Source of the DNA: Niabella sp. | Lineage (GTDB): Bacteria > Bacteroidota > Bacteroidia > Chitinophagales > Chitinophagaceae | Length of the DNA: 64,000 nt | Reading direction: 5' to 3' | NCBI GenBank assembly: GCA_027493055.1 | Contig: JAPUDO010000076.1 | Span: 62,001 to 126,000 of the forward strand | Shown: positions 8,631 through 17,548 of the stretch, piece after piece | Numbering within the stretch: the first letter of the stretch is position 1 | How the letters are laid out: each line of letters opens with the position of its first letter | The notes under the pieces: generated by a model | Told to the model about the DNA's origin: nothing | Database searches by the model: none | The model's input: the letters and a program-made list of their open reading frames with translations, nothing else | Made by a program: the position numbers and the translations under genes

Positions 8631-9407
8631 CTACAAAATAACGTTTTGTCCCTTTTCCCTTACCTTATTTGACACTATTTTATATAAACGGCTCATGGCT
8701 ATTTTACTTAACGATTTGGAGACCTCATTGCCATTATCCAGCTTTAGCCTGCACTCCTTATTGTATTTGTCGCCCCCGAGATACACAATCTTAGACAGGT
8801 TAATGATAGTGCTTTTATCAATGCGCATCAATTCTTTAGCCAGCAGCCGCTGGTCAATGCTGCTGATGCTTTCATTTACAGTACGATGGCTGCCGTCTTT
8901 TACCGTAACAGTGCAAATATTCCTGTTAGACTCAATAAAAAGAATATCCTGCTGGTTCAGATACAATAAGGAGCGGTTGGCTTTTAAAGTAATAAAATGG
9001 CCGTCTGTCTTTACATTGTTATCACTGTCAATAAGGTTGGTTACGCGGCGAATGGCCCTGGCCAGGTTATCAGTATTTAATGGCTTCATTACCAGGCCCG
9101 AAATACCAATTTCAACAATCTGCTGGATCCCCTCGAGGTGGCTGGCCGCAGCTAATATAATTACTTTAGGTTTTGCAATAGTCTGGTAGATAAGCTTTTC
9201 CATTACATCAAGGTCATAGCCATGTATCACCTTTAAATCTGCAATTAAAATATCAGGTTTATGTAAAAAGAAAGCGCCAACCGATTCTTCTACAGACGGG
9301 AAAAATGGCAGAAAGTCAAATTCTTTATCCCCTATGCTCTCTACCTTATATTTAACAAGATCCCAGGCAGCCCTGTTTTCTTCAATGATCTGAATTTTGG
9401 TACTCAT
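8631..9407 (-). CDS. LytTR family response regulator
   Basis: DNA-binding response regulator of 258 residues. The N-terminal receiver domain (about 1-125) has acidic residues EE at 9-10, the phospho-acceptor Asp57 in ILIADLK and the conserved Lys108 in VMKPL. The usual Thr/Ser of the switch is Ala86 (VIILAAAS), so signalling may be modified. The LytTR domain (about 145-250) has LLYLNQQDILFIES, NESISSIDQRL and RIDKSTIINLSKI, typical of the fold. No histidine kinase lies next to it, as is common for orphan LytTR regulators in this phylum. A TATATTTG box lies 67 bp upstream. Confidence 0.85.
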   Translation of the reverse strand: MSTKIQIIEENRAAWDLVKYKVESIGDKEFDFLPFFPSVEESVGAFFLHKPDILIADLKVIHGYDLDVMEKLIYQTIAKPKVIILAAASHLEGIQQIVEIGISGLVMKPLNTDNLARAIRRVTNLIDSDNNVKTDGHFITLKANRSLLYLNQQDILFIESNRNICTVTVKDGSHRTVNESISSIDQRLLAKELMRIDKSTIINLSKIVYLGGDKYNKECRLKLDNGNEVSKSLSKIAMSRLYKIVSNKVREKGQNVIL

Positions 9408-9474
9408 AGTTATTTTCGTTTGGCATTAGCACTTAGTCAATTCCCCGATGCGTTATAACAGCTTTAACAGTAAA

Positions 9475-9482
9475 CAAATATA
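9475..9482 (-). promoter_or_regulatory. Candidate -7 promoter box TATATTTG for the LytTR regulator
   Basis: On the minus strand the box is TATATTTG, a full match to TAnnTTTG. TTG trinucleotides occur 12 and 24 bases upstream but not at the standard ~19. The untranslated leader would be about 60 nt. Confidence 0.4.
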
Positions 9483-9522
9483 GTACTAAGCAGTCAAATT
9501 ACAGGACAAAAGATAAAATAGG

Positions 9523-9776
9523 AAGGATTTAAGGAGGAAGGAGTCAGAAAGACCGGAAGTCGGAAAGTCAGGAAGTCGGGAAATCCGAGGTCGGAAGATT
9601 CCGGCAACCAGTAACCAGCATAATGTGAAATGTACCATATAAGTTGTACGATGTACGAGATGAAAACCAAAAGTCAGAAAGTCCGGAAGTCCGGAGTCGG
9701 AAGATTGAACGCAGAAAGCAGAAGGCTGAAGGTATAAGGGCTTCAAGCCTTAAGCATCCAGCATTTGGCCTTAAGC
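9523..9776. repeat. Simple-sequence intergenic repeat block upstream of the LytTR gene
   Basis: The plus strand is purine-rich and made of imperfect GGAAGTC, AAGTCGGGAA and GGTCGGAAG words, then AACCAGTAACCAGC, then GTACGATGTACGA, then more GGAAGTCCGGAGTC and AGCAGAAGGCTGAAGG. The same words in the same relative order occur at 10.8-11.4, 17.56-18.08 and 22.55-22.8 kb. Read toward the LytTR gene the strand is pyrimidine-rich. The open frame covering part of this block has repeat-derived composition and is not a gene. Confidence 0.7.
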
Positions 9777-10718
9777 TTAAGCTAAATTCCTGATCATATC
9801 CTGCGTCATCATGCCCAGGTCAAATTCAGGTTTCCAGTTCCAGTCATGCCTGGCTACACTGTCGTCAATACTCTGCGGCCAGCTATTGGCTATGTCCTGA
9901 CGATAATCGGGCTGATACTCAACTGTAAATTCGGGTACCTGTTTTTGTATTTCAGCCGCTATTTCTTTAGGAGAAAAACTCAGGGCGGCAATATTGTAAG
10001 AGGTACGGACCGATATATTTTTTTCAGGCGCTTCCATCAGCTCTATAGTAGCCCTTATGGCATCCGGCATATACATCATGGGAAGATAGGTATCCTCAGC
10101 TAAGGGGCACACATATTTTTTATCATCCAGTGCCTCCCGGAACATCTCTACGGCATAATCCGTGGTACCTCCGCCGGGAGCTGATTTGTAAGATATCAAA
10201 CCAGGATAACGCAGGCTCCGCACATCTATACCGTATTTCAGGTTGTAGTAGTTACACCAGAATTCGCCGGCATATTTACTGATGCCATATACCGTAGAAG
10301 GCTCAATGATCGTTTGCTGGGGGCAGTTCTGTTTGGGTGAGGTAGGGCCAAATACCGCTATTGAAGAAGGCCAGTACACTTTATGCAAATGTTCTTCCCG
10401 GGCAATATCCAGGATGTTCAGCAATCCCTGCATATTTAAGTGCCACGCAAGACCCGGATTTTTTTCTCCCGTAGCAGATAATATAGCTGCCAGCAAATAA
10501 ACCTGTGTGATATTTTGCCTGATGACCTGCACATGCAGCATTTCCTTATTCATTACATCAATGCTGACATAAGGCCCGGTACCTTTGAGCAGCTCATTTT
10601 CCTCTCTCAGATCAGATGCTATCACGTTATTATTACCATAGATCTTTCTTAACGCCAGGGTAAGCTCTACACCAATTTGCCCCGAAGAGCCTATAACGAG
10701 TATCTTGTCTTTTGCCAT
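9777..10718 (-). CDS. L-threonine 3-dehydrogenase, short-chain (epimerase-like) type
   Basis: Oxidises L-threonine with NAD to 2-amino-3-ketobutyrate, the first step of threonine breakdown to glycine and acetyl-CoA. An extended SDR of 313 residues with GSSGQIG at 10-16 for NAD binding, active-site Ser118/Ser119 and the Tyr144-x3-Lys148 pair (YGISK). PGLISYKSAPGGGTTDYAVEM and YLPMMYMPDAIRA are characteristic of the SDR-type threonine dehydrogenases known from Bacteroidota and archaea rather than of UDP-sugar epimerases. The family usually has about 310-320 residues. Transcribed alone, with a TATGTTTG promoter box close to the start. Confidence 0.85.
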   Translation of the reverse strand: MAKDKILVIGSSGQIGVELTLALRKIYGNNNVIASDLREENELLKGTGPYVSIDVMNKEMLHVQVIRQNITQVYLLAAILSATGEKNPGLAWHLNMQGLLNILDIAREEHLHKVYWPSSIAVFGPTSPKQNCPQQTIIEPSTVYGISKYAGEFWCNYYNLKYGIDVRSLRYPGLISYKSAPGGGTTDYAVEMFREALDDKKYVCPLAEDTYLPMMYMPDAIRATIELMEAPEKNISVRTSYNIAALSFSPKEIAAEIQKQVPEFTVEYQPDYRQDIANSWPQSIDDSVARHDWNWKPEFDLGMMTQDMIRNLA

Positions 10719-10734
10719 AAAAAAATTTATTTTA

Positions 10735-10742
10735 CAAACATA
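10735..10742 (-). promoter_or_regulatory. Candidate -7 promoter box TATGTTTG for threonine dehydrogenase
   Basis: Minus-strand TATGTTTG, a full match to TAnnTTTG, 16 bp before the ATG. No TTG at the usual -33 distance. The resulting leader would be only about 10 nt. Confidence 0.45.
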
Positions 10743-10795
10743 TCAAAATATCAGGCGCCGACATTAACCTGTGCAATCGTTTTCGCGGAGGGGAG

Positions 10796-11434
10796 AAAAC
10801 TGGAAAGTAGTAAATAGGAAGGAGGTTAATAAGTTGAAAGGAGGTTTCAGGCATTCAGGTGCAGGTACACAGGAATTGTGAGTATAGAATTTCTATATCA
10901 TGATTTAATTAGGTTTCAAGTTCCGGGTTCCTGTATTCAGCGTAATGTATGATGTAAGGTGTACGATGTACGATATGAAAGCCGGAAGCTAAAGGCCGAA
11001 GGCTAAAAGCAGAAAGCCGATGAACTTGTAATGTAATGTAATATGTAATAGCAACCAGCGACCGGTAACCACCTAAAAGCCTTATGCTTCCTGTCCCCAC
11101 CTCCGACTACGGGCTTCCGGACTTTCCGACTTCTGTCTTTGTAACGTTGAGCACGCATAAAGTCTGTTTCCGTTCGAAAGGTTGCCACAGGCAACAGAAT
11201 AATATTGCGAAGCGAGGACGCTTCACACAGCGGCGAAGTAGTAAATAGGAAGTAGCGAGTAGGAACCATCTTAAACTTTTCAACCTGTCAACCGTCATCT
11301 GTCCACTGTCAGCTTAAATCAATGCTCCTTTTTTATTTGCCGAATACCGAATGCTTTAAGCCTTATGCTTTCCGCTTCTGCTTCCGACCTCGGACTCCGG
11401 ACTTCCCGACTTTCCTGACTTCCTGACTTTTCAA
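10796..11434. repeat. Left copy of a ~500 bp inverted repeat, upstream of kdsA
   Basis: From 10881 to 11430 this block matches the reverse complement of 17560-18086 in the same order: a 15-bp palindrome TATAGAATTTCTATA (10883-10897), a ~100 bp near-identical stretch, pyrimidine-rich CCGACTT words, a GTTGCC/GGCAAC hairpin, the GCGAAGCG hairpin (11208-11227, one arm changed), a 100 bp near-identical stretch (about 11225-11330), and a final CT-rich part that runs into kdsA. Several open frames cross it; none looks like a protein and they are excluded. Confidence 0.85.
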
Positions 11435-11442
11435 TACATTTG
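11435..11442 (+). promoter_or_regulatory. Candidate -7 promoter box TACATTTG abutting the kdsA start
   Basis: Full match to TAnnTTTG, ending only 3 bp before the ATG at 11446. If it is a working promoter the transcript would begin at or next to the start codon. The ftsK gene has the same arrangement after the other copy of the inverted repeat. Confidence 0.4.
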
Positions 11443-11445
11443 CCC

Positions 11446-12282
11446 ATGCAAACATTTTTAAAATCGCTGTTTAGAAAACAGTCTTACAATGAAAAAAATT
11501 TCTTCCTGTTGGCAGGTCCCTGTGTCATTGAAAGCGAAGCATTAGTGATGGATGTGGCCGGCAGGATTTCTGAAATTTGCCGCAACCTGGAAATTCCTTA
11601 CGTATTTAAATCATCTTACAGAAAAGCTAACCGGACAAGCGCTCTTTCTTTTACAGGGATTGGTGATACAGCAGCACTGGAGCTGCTGAAGAAAACAGGT
11701 GAAACTTTTTCTATACCAACGGTTACAGATATCCATAGTGCTGACGAAGCCGCTATGGCGGCACCATACGCCGATATACTGCAAATACCGGCCTTCCTTT
11801 GCCGGCAAACTGACCTGCTGGAAGCGGCCGCTACAACAGGAAAAATTATAAATGTGAAAAAAGGCCAGTTCGTAAGCGGGCCGGCTATGAAATTTGCTGT
11901 TGAAAAAATTGTCGCCGCCGGCAATGATAAAGTAATGCTTACAGAAAGAGGCAACAGCTTTGGCTATACCGACCTGGTGGTAGATTACAGAAATATTCCC
12001 TGGATGCAGGAACATGGCGTACCCGTGGTGATGGATTGCACTCACAGCCTGCAGCAGCCCAACCAAAGTTCCGGAGTTACCGGCGGGAACCCCCAACTGA
12101 TAAGCACTATTGCTAAAGCTGCTATTGCTGCGGGGGCCGATGGCTTGTTTATTGAAACGCACCCTGATCCTGCCACTGCAAAAAGTGATGGCGCCAATAT
12201 GTTACGGCTTGATCTTTTGGAGGGATTGTTAACTCAACTCAGGGATATCCGCCAGGTAATAGCCATGCAAAAGAATGCATAG
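11446..12282 (+). CDS. kdsA: 3-deoxy-D-manno-octulosonate 8-phosphate synthase
   Basis: Condenses phosphoenolpyruvate with D-arabinose 5-phosphate to KDO 8-phosphate for lipopolysaccharide inner core and lipid A; cytosolic TIM barrel. Seen: LLAGPCVIES near the N-terminus, FKSSYRKANRTS, IPAFLCRQTDLLEAA, VKKGQFVSGPAM, LTERGNSFGY, DCTHSLQQPN and FIETHPDPATAKSDGANM, which together cover the substrate loops of the family. The ATG at 11446 gives 278 residues; a TTG two codons earlier is less likely. Asn is absent from the Cys position of the first loop (GPCVIES), as in metal-dependent versions, but the class cannot be settled by eye. Monocistronic, followed by a terminator. Confidence 0.95.
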   Translation: MQTFLKSLFRKQSYNEKNFFLLAGPCVIESEALVMDVAGRISEICRNLEIPYVFKSSYRKANRTSALSFTGIGDTAALELLKKTGETFSIPTVTDIHSADEAAMAAPYADILQIPAFLCRQTDLLEAAATTGKIINVKKGQFVSGPAMKFAVEKIVAAGNDKVMLTERGNSFGYTDLVVDYRNIPWMQEHGVPVVMDCTHSLQQPNQSSGVTGGNPQLISTIAKAAIAAGADGLFIETHPDPATAKSDGANMLRLDLLEGLLTQLRDIRQVIAMQKNA

Positions 12283-12402
12283 TATATAGTGAGTTGCCAG
12301 TAGTGAATAGTGAGTAATTATTGATACATACTCACAGCAGGCAAAGATGCAACAGGATAAAGCTAACGGGAGTCCTGTGAAAAGGGACCCGCCTAAAAAT
12401 AA

Positions 12403-12430
12403 AAAAGCAGCTTTAAAAAGCTGCTTCAAA
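12403..12430. terminator. Bidirectional intrinsic terminator after kdsA
   Basis: Arms AAGCAGCTTT (12405-12414) and AAAGCTGCTT (12417-12426) with a 2-base loop. An A-run on the left serves as U-run for the minus strand; on the plus strand the following run is weak. It lies about 120 bp behind kdsA and also ends anything transcribed leftwards from about 12.5 kb. Confidence 0.7.
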
Positions 12431-12653
12431 AACTTAATTATTTACTACTCTAAGCTTCTTCTCCTTCATTGAGAAACGACAAGATAGCAGTCTTTTTTTG
12501 ATTAACAAAATAATTATTTGATTTTCATACAAAAAGGCGCATTTACGTGCCAAAACATATAAATAACACCCATTTTCTACACTTTTATTTTATTATTTAC
12601 CGAAAAGCTGAAGGCATAAGGCAAAAAGCTTTAAGGATTAAGCTTTTAGCTTT
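12431..12653. other. Intergenic region, possible tiny minus-strand transcript
   Basis: On the minus strand an 11-codon frame (12434-12469, reading MKEKKLRVVNN) ends a few bases before the terminator. It could belong to a very short transcript, but nothing else supports it. The last 50 bp before the DUF1080 stop consist of AAGCTTTAAGGATTAAGC-like words of the kind that fill other gaps. Confidence 0.3.
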
Positions 12654-13385
12654 TTACAGTTCCCTTATCCAGATATTCCTGAAACTTACGGCGTCTCCGT
12701 GATCCTGTAATACCAAAGGCGCTTTTTCGCTATGTAAATCATTTGTAGCGATGCCTATGTATTGCGTAGCGCCCCATATAGATACATTGTTCTGCACCAG
12801 CACACCGTTATGAAGCACCGTAATTCTTGCCTGTGATTTTACACTGCTGTCCTTATTGAATTGGGGCGCTGTAAAAATAATGTCATAAGTCTGCCATTCG
12901 CCCGGCTTCCGCGAAGCATTTACCAGCGGCGGCAGTTGCTTATAAATACTTGCGGCCTGACCGTTACTGTAAGTACGGTTATTATAACTGTCCAGCACCT
13001 GCAGCTCATATCGTCCCATCAAAAAAATACCGCTATTCCCTCTTCCCTGCCCTTCTCCTTTAACTTGTGCGGGAGTGCGCCATTCTATATGCAGCTGGCA
13101 ATCGCCAAATGATTTCTTTGTTTTAATCTCCCCGGTTCCTTTAACAACCGTCATAGCATCGCCTTCTAATTTCCATTTAGCGGATTTTCCATCTTTTGCC
13201 TGCCATTCTTCCAGATCTTTTCCATTGAAAAGAACAATAGCATCTGCAGGCGCATCTGCTGCTGACCTTCCCGGAGTAACCACGCGCGGCTCCGGCTGCC
13301 AAACCTCTGTTAACCGGGGATCTTTATCCTGGGCTGCGGCTGCCAGGCTTATCCATACAACAAATAAAGCTGCAATTTTCTTCAT
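12654..13385 (-). CDS. DUF1080 (3-keto-disaccharide hydrolase fold) secreted protein
   Basis: A Sec signal peptide (about 1-18, ending AAAAQ) precedes a single DUF1080 domain from about residue 48 ([13 protein letters not shown]) to the C-terminus ([10 protein letters not shown]). [18 protein letters not shown] and [13 protein letters not shown] are family hallmarks; the fold is a concanavalin-like jelly roll related to GH16. Some members hydrolyse 3-keto-glycosides; the substrate here is not known. Last gene of the ftsK-lolA-msr-acyP operon, 29 bp after acylphosphatase, a context that gives no clear functional hint. The 243 residues match a one-domain family member. Confidence 0.85.
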   Translation of the reverse strand: MKKIAALFVVWISLAAAAQDKDPRLTEVWQPEPRVVTPGRSAADAPADAIVLFNGKDLEEWQAKDGKSAKWKLEGDAMTVVKGTGEIKTKKSFGDCQLHIEWRTPAQVKGEGQGRGNSGIFLMGRYELQVLDSYNNRTYSNGQAASIYKQLPPLVNASRKPGEWQTYDIIFTAPQFNKDSSVKSQARITVLHNGVLVQNNVSIWGATQYIGIATNDLHSEKAPLVLQDHGDAVSFRNIWIREL

Positions 13386-13414
13386 ACAATATATGATTCC
13401 TTTTTTAATAGATT

Positions 13415-13684
13415 TTATAAAATAGAAAAATTCCTGTACACCTGCAAGGTTAATGTTACAACTTCGATCCCTTTTACCTCTGCAGCCGGAGGGCCTTGCT
13501 TACACCATTCAATAAATGTGTTTACCTGATCCTCATTCCCCGTGGCAATGATCACAACCGTATTACCGTTATCCAGGTTTTCAATAGTGCCTGTAATGCC
13601 GGCTTCTTTTGCTTTTAGCCGTGCTGACTGCCTGTAAAAAACGCGCTGCACTTTACCTTTTACTATAATTTTTTTAGTTACCAA
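13415..13684 (-). CDS. acyP: Acylphosphatase
   Basis: Small cytosolic enzyme (89 residues) that hydrolyses carboxyl-phosphate bonds. The catalytic Arg18 is in GKVQRVFYR and the catalytic Asn36 in [12 protein letters not shown], both at the family spacing. The length is normal. Its start overlaps the end of the upstream sulfoxide reductase gene by 11 bp, so translation is probably coupled. Confidence 0.93.
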   Translation of the reverse strand: MVTKKIIVKGKVQRVFYRQSARLKAKEAGITGTIENLDNGNTVVIIATGNEDQVNTFIEWCKQGPPAAEVKGIEVVTLTLQVYRNFSIL

Positions 13685-14162
13685 CTGCCTGAAAATTTAT
13701 CATTTCGATTATCTGCTGAAGATACAGCTTATCTATGGCATCAAAATGATCATAATGTTCACTGTCTGCATCCAGTACTGCCACTACTATTCCATCTTTT
13801 ATAAGCGGCACCACAATTTCTGACCTGGAAGCGCTGCTGCATGCAATATGACCCGGAAATTGCTCAACATCCGGAACTATCAGCGTTTCAGCCCTTTCCC
13901 ATGCAGCACCGCAAACCCCGCGGCCCTTTTTGATCCTTGTACAGGCCACAGGTCCCTGGAAAGGACCCAATACAAGCGCACCGGTTTTTACTATATAAAA
14001 TCCTATCCACCACCAGCCAAACTGCTCTTTTAAAGCCGCTGCAACATTTGCCATATTGGCTATAAGATCATGCTCTCCCGCTAACAAACCCTGCAGCTGT
14101 GGTAACAGCGACAGATATTGCTCTTCTTTTGTTCCTTTTATAATGGATAGATCTTCTGTCAT
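13674..14162 (-). CDS. msrC: Free methionine-(R)-sulfoxide reductase, GAF type
   Basis: Reduces free methionine-R-sulfoxide using thioredoxin; part of the oxidative-stress defence. A single GAF domain of 162 residues. Cys74 (PVACTRI), Cys84 (GRGVCGAAW) and Cys108 (GHIACSS) have the spacing 10 and 24, which matches the three redox cysteines of the E. coli and yeast enzymes. FPGHIAC and SEIVVPL are also typical. Lies 34 bp after lolA and overlaps acylphosphatase. The symbol follows common use for this family (also called fRMsr). Confidence 0.92.
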   Translation of the reverse strand: MTEDLSIIKGTKEEQYLSLLPQLQGLLAGEHDLIANMANVAAALKEQFGWWWIGFYIVKTGALVLGPFQGPVACTRIKKGRGVCGAAWERAETLIVPDVEQFPGHIACSSASRSEIVVPLIKDGIVVAVLDADSEHYDHFDAIDKLYLQQIIEMINFQAVGN

Positions 14163-14196
14163 ACAAACATAAAGCTCCTACGGAGCTGGTTGGCAT

Positions 14197-14844
14197 CTAC
14201 CTCAAATCCACCACTTCCACACCCGGGTATTTTGACTGATCAAAAGTAAAATCGGCATCAGCCATTGCTGTATTGGTTTTAAAATTACTGATATTATACA
14301 CATACCTGTTGCCCGATTTTTCTACCACCGTGGTGCTGATAATATTTTTTGTTGCTTTATCAATTGCCAGGTACACTCTTGCCAATGGCTTTGATTTATC
14401 AATAGGTTGTAATACAATCTTGCTCACATCCCGGCCTCCTACTTTATCATCTTTTTCCATGGCATACATAAAGTCTTTATTGTAAAAGTCTGTAAACAAT
14501 TTTTGCGGCGTAATAGTGCTTTCCGAAGCACTGACGCTATTAACAGTCACTTCTTTAGCAGCGGGATCATAGTTCCAGGTAGTAGTGCCATCGCTCATAA
14601 TTTTATTGGAACCTATATTGATGGCATAGCGGTCTCCCTTCATTTGCACTGTTCCCTTTTTTGTTGACAATACCTTTCCTGCTGCATTCCTGATCTCATA
14701 GGCAAAGCCTGCGCTAACGGTTTTATAAGATTTAAATTTCGCACTTACCTGGTCCAGCAATGCTTTAGCCTTAGGATCTCTCTGTTGGGCAAACGTGAAT
14801 ACAGCTATCAATAATCCAACTCCTGTAAATAACAACTTCTTCAT
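14197..14844 (-). CDS. lolA: LolA-like outer membrane lipoprotein carrier protein
   Basis: Periplasmic chaperone that takes lipoproteins from the inner to the outer membrane. A signal peptide ends at FTFAQ (about 19). The mature protein is of LolA/LolB fold: SAKFKSYKTVSAGFAYE, KGTVQMKGDRYAIN, SDGTTTWNYDPAAKEVTVN and the C-terminal FTFDQSKYPGVEVVDLR. At 215 residues it has the length of the Bacteroidota form. It follows ftsK by about 130 bp on the same strand, an ftsK-lolA order common in this phylum. The many lipoproteins in this window would be its clients. Confidence 0.88.
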   Translation of the reverse strand: MKKLLFTGVGLLIAVFTFAQQRDPKAKALLDQVSAKFKSYKTVSAGFAYEIRNAAGKVLSTKKGTVQMKGDRYAINIGSNKIMSDGTTTWNYDPAAKEVTVNSVSASESTITPQKLFTDFYNKDFMYAMEKDDKVGGRDVSKIVLQPIDKSKPLARVYLAIDKATKNIISTTVVEKSGNRYVYNISNFKTNTAMADADFTFDQSKYPGVEVVDLR

Positions 14845-14975
14845 TTGTAATTTTTAAAACTTTATAACGATTAATATTTGTTTTGCATAAGACGCCAATT
14901 TTCATGCCGCGGTGCGCAGGTTAACATTAATTAACAATTAAGCGCTCCCCGTTCCTCTCTAAAGGAGAGAGTGTG

Positions 14976-17543
14976 TTACCCCAGCATATCCAGGTGCTGC
15001 TGCAGATCGGCATCGGTTTTTATTAAAACCTCGCGGGCTTTGCTGCCCTGGTTAGGGCCTACTATTCCGGCCTGCTCCAACTGGTCCATCAGGCGGCCGG
15101 CGCGGTTATAACCCAGCTTCATGCGGCGTTGTAACAATGAGGTTGATCCTATCTGGTTGGCCACAATTAAGCGCGCTGCTTCTTCAAACAGGGAATCCCT
15201 GTCGCCCAGATCCAGATCACCACTTTCCAGTTCCTTTTCATCTATATATTCAGGCAGCAGGAAGGGCTGTGGATATCCTTCCTGGAAGCCGATAAATTCC
15301 ACCACTTTATCTACCTCCGGTGTATCTACAAAAGCGCATTGGAGCCTTGCTATTTCACCATTAAGGCTTATCAGCATATCTCCCTTACCAATCAGCTGTT
15401 CTGCTCCGCCTGCATCCAGGATAGTACGACTGTCAATTTTACTGCTCACTTTAAACGCTACCCGCGCCGGGAAGTTGGCTTTAATAGTACCGGTAATAAT
15501 ATTTACCGAAGGGCGTTGCGTAGCAATAATCAGGTGAATACCTACTGCACGTGCCAGCTGTGCCAGGCGCGCTATCGGCATTTCCACTTCCTTACCGGCA
15601 GTCATGATCAGATCTGCAAATTCATCTACCACCAATACTATAAACGGCAGGAACTGATGCCCCTTCTCAGGATTTAACTTACGTGCAGTAAACTTGGCAT
15701 TGTATTCTTTAATGTTCCGGCATCCCGCCTCCTTCAGCAGATCGTAGCGGTTGTCCATTTCAATACAAAGCGCATTAAGCGTATTGATTACCTTTTTGGT
15801 ATCGGTAATGATCGCTTCTTCTTCATTAGGCAATTTGGCCAGGAAATGGCTTTCTATATGGCTGTAAATGCTTAGCTCCACCTTTTTGGGATCCACCAGC
15901 ACGAATTTTAATTGTGAAGGATGCTTTTTATAGAGCAGCGAAACCAGTATGGCGTTAATCCCAACCGATTTACCCTGGCCGGTAGCCCCCGCCATCAGCA
16001 GGTGGGGCATGGTAGCCAGATCCACAATAAACAGCTCATTATCTATTTTCTTGCCCAGGGCAATAGGTAAAGAATGCGTACTGTTCTGAAATTTATCTGA
16101 AGACAGCAGGGTCTTCATGCTTACAATACTTTTCCGGGCATTAGGCACTTCTATACCAATGGTACCACGCCCCGGAATAGGCGCAATAATACGGATACCC
16201 AGGGCAGAAAGGCTGAGCGCAATATCATCCTCCAGGTTTTTAATGCGTGATATGCGTACACCGGCAGCAGGTACAATCTCATATAAAGTAACTGTTGGCC
16301 CTATGGTGGCGCTGATACGCTGAATCTCTATATCGTAGTTACGAAGCGTAGTGATGATCTGGTTTTTATTATCTTCCAACTCCTGCGGATCCTGCTCTAT
16401 TTTTTCAGAACCATAAGAGGCCAGCAAATCAAGCGTGGGTTTTTGGTAATCCCGCAGATCCAGGGTAGGCTCATACGCTTTAGAGGGGGCTGCCGATGCC
16501 GTAACTTTTGCTTCTTCTTCGGTTTTGGGTAAGGGGGCATCGTTGATCTCCAGTTTTAATCCGTCTGCTGTAACCGTCCTGGAAGAAGCCCTGGATTTTT
16601 CTGTATCTTTTTTAGATACCGTTTCTTCTGTATCAAAGTTGATCCTTGCTTCGGGCTTTAAAACAGTGATGCCTTCAAAGCCGCCTGCTTCTTCTTTAGG
16701 AGGGGCCGCTTTTTCTTTTTCGATTAAACTGATATTATGTTTGGGCTTCCCGGCCTCTTCGTCAATAACAAGCTTTGCACTATCCAGAGTTGCTGCCGCA
16801 GGTTTGGACTCATCAGCCTTCTCCTCTACAAAATCATATTGAGGTAAAGGAAGCTCTTCTTTGGTTTCACCTGCATTTTCTGCAACAGGCACTTCCGGAG
16901 CTCTAACCAGCTTTTTAGGGAAACTGAATACAGGGTTAAACTGCCAGATGAGGTAGGCCACTACTACCAACAGCAAAATGGCCGATGCTCCTATAAAGCC
17001 AAGCGAGGTTAACAACCAATCGCTGATCACATTACCTACACCCCCACCCCCGCTAAACTCTTCATTGCGTAAAATAAACGCCAGGATGGTGGATACAGCA
17101 AGCATCCCAAGCGTAACATATTTTAAATTACGCCAGATGGAGAACACACGCCTGCGCCATAACAGGTTTACACCTACTACAAAAAAGAAGGTGCAGATGA
17201 GGATGGAAGCTACTCCAAATAATTTATAAATAAACAGATGGGAAACGAGCGCACCGGTTTTACCTAACAGGTTTTCGGCAGTAGTATCAAAATCTTTTAA
17301 TATTTCAGCGCCCCTGGATACCTGTACAAAGTCCTGCCGCCAGGTGAAAAAATAAGATGTAAATGCTATAATCAGGAATATAGAGATCAGCAGGAATGAA
17401 AGACCCAGTATTTTCCAGGTCCGTTCATCTTTAGCCAATTGTTTTATCCTGATCTTTTCTTCTTTTTCTGCCTTAAAACCGGATCCTGTATCTTTTGCCT
17501 TAGCTATGGGTCTTTTATTCTTCGATTTGCTCTTATTCGCCAT
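14976..17543 (-). CDS. ftsK: DNA translocase FtsK/SpoIIIE
   Basis: Membrane-anchored hexameric ATPase that pumps DNA at the septum and activates dimer resolution. The N-terminal part has four membrane helices (between about 45 and 215). A charged linker of ~200 residues follows, then the beta/alpha motor with Walker A GATGQGKSVG and Walker B VLVVDEFADL, and RPSVNIITGTIKANFPARVAF. The C-terminal gamma winged-helix domain (LLQRRMKLGYNRAGRLMDQLEQ) reads orientation sequences. The ATG at 17543 gives 855 residues starting MANKSKSKNKRP, a basic cytosolic start. The open frame runs 29 codons further upstream, but that part is encoded by the repeat block and is rejected. First gene of a five-gene leftward operon. 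Confidence 0.95.
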   Translation of the reverse strand: MANKSKSKNKRPIAKAKDTGSGFKAEKEEKIRIKQLAKDERTWKILGLSFLLISIFLIIAFTSYFFTWRQDFVQVSRGAEILKDFDTTAENLLGKTGALVSHLFIYKLFGVASILICTFFFVVGVNLLWRRRVFSIWRNLKYVTLGMLAVSTILAFILRNEEFSGGGGVGNVISDWLLTSLGFIGASAILLLVVVAYLIWQFNPVFSFPKKLVRAPEVPVAENAGETKEELPLPQYDFVEEKADESKPAAATLDSAKLVIDEEAGKPKHNISLIEKEKAAPPKEEAGGFEGITVLKPEARINFDTEETVSKKDTEKSRASSRTVTADGLKLEINDAPLPKTEEEAKVTASAAPSKAYEPTLDLRDYQKPTLDLLASYGSEKIEQDPQELEDNKNQIITTLRNYDIEIQRISATIGPTVTLYEIVPAAGVRISRIKNLEDDIALSLSALGIRIIAPIPGRGTIGIEVPNARKSIVSMKTLLSSDKFQNSTHSLPIALGKKIDNELFIVDLATMPHLLMAGATGQGKSVGINAILVSLLYKKHPSQLKFVLVDPKKVELSIYSHIESHFLAKLPNEEEAIITDTKKVINTLNALCIEMDNRYDLLKEAGCRNIKEYNAKFTARKLNPEKGHQFLPFIVLVVDEFADLIMTAGKEVEMPIARLAQLARAVGIHLIIATQRPSVNIITGTIKANFPARVAFKVSSKIDSRTILDAGGAEQLIGKGDMLISLNGEIARLQCAFVDTPEVDKVVEFIGFQEGYPQPFLLPEYIDEKELESGDLDLGDRDSLFEEAARLIVANQIGSTSLLQRRMKLGYNRAGRLMDQLEQAGIVGPNQGSKAREVLIKTDADLQQHLDMLG

Positions 17544-17548
17544 AGGAG

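Noticed and set aside
9486-9746. 86-residue minus-strand frame in the repeat block
   Set aside because: Its composition follows the GGAAGTC-type repeat words; the same words lie in other gaps with different frames, and it has no family resemblance.
10909-11298. Three overlapping minus-strand frames before kdsA
   Set aside because: They lie wholly in the left copy of the inverted repeat and change frame relative to the right copy, so they are not conserved as protein.
11611-12162. 183-residue frame opposite kdsA
   Set aside because: Antisense shadow of a highly conserved enzyme gene.
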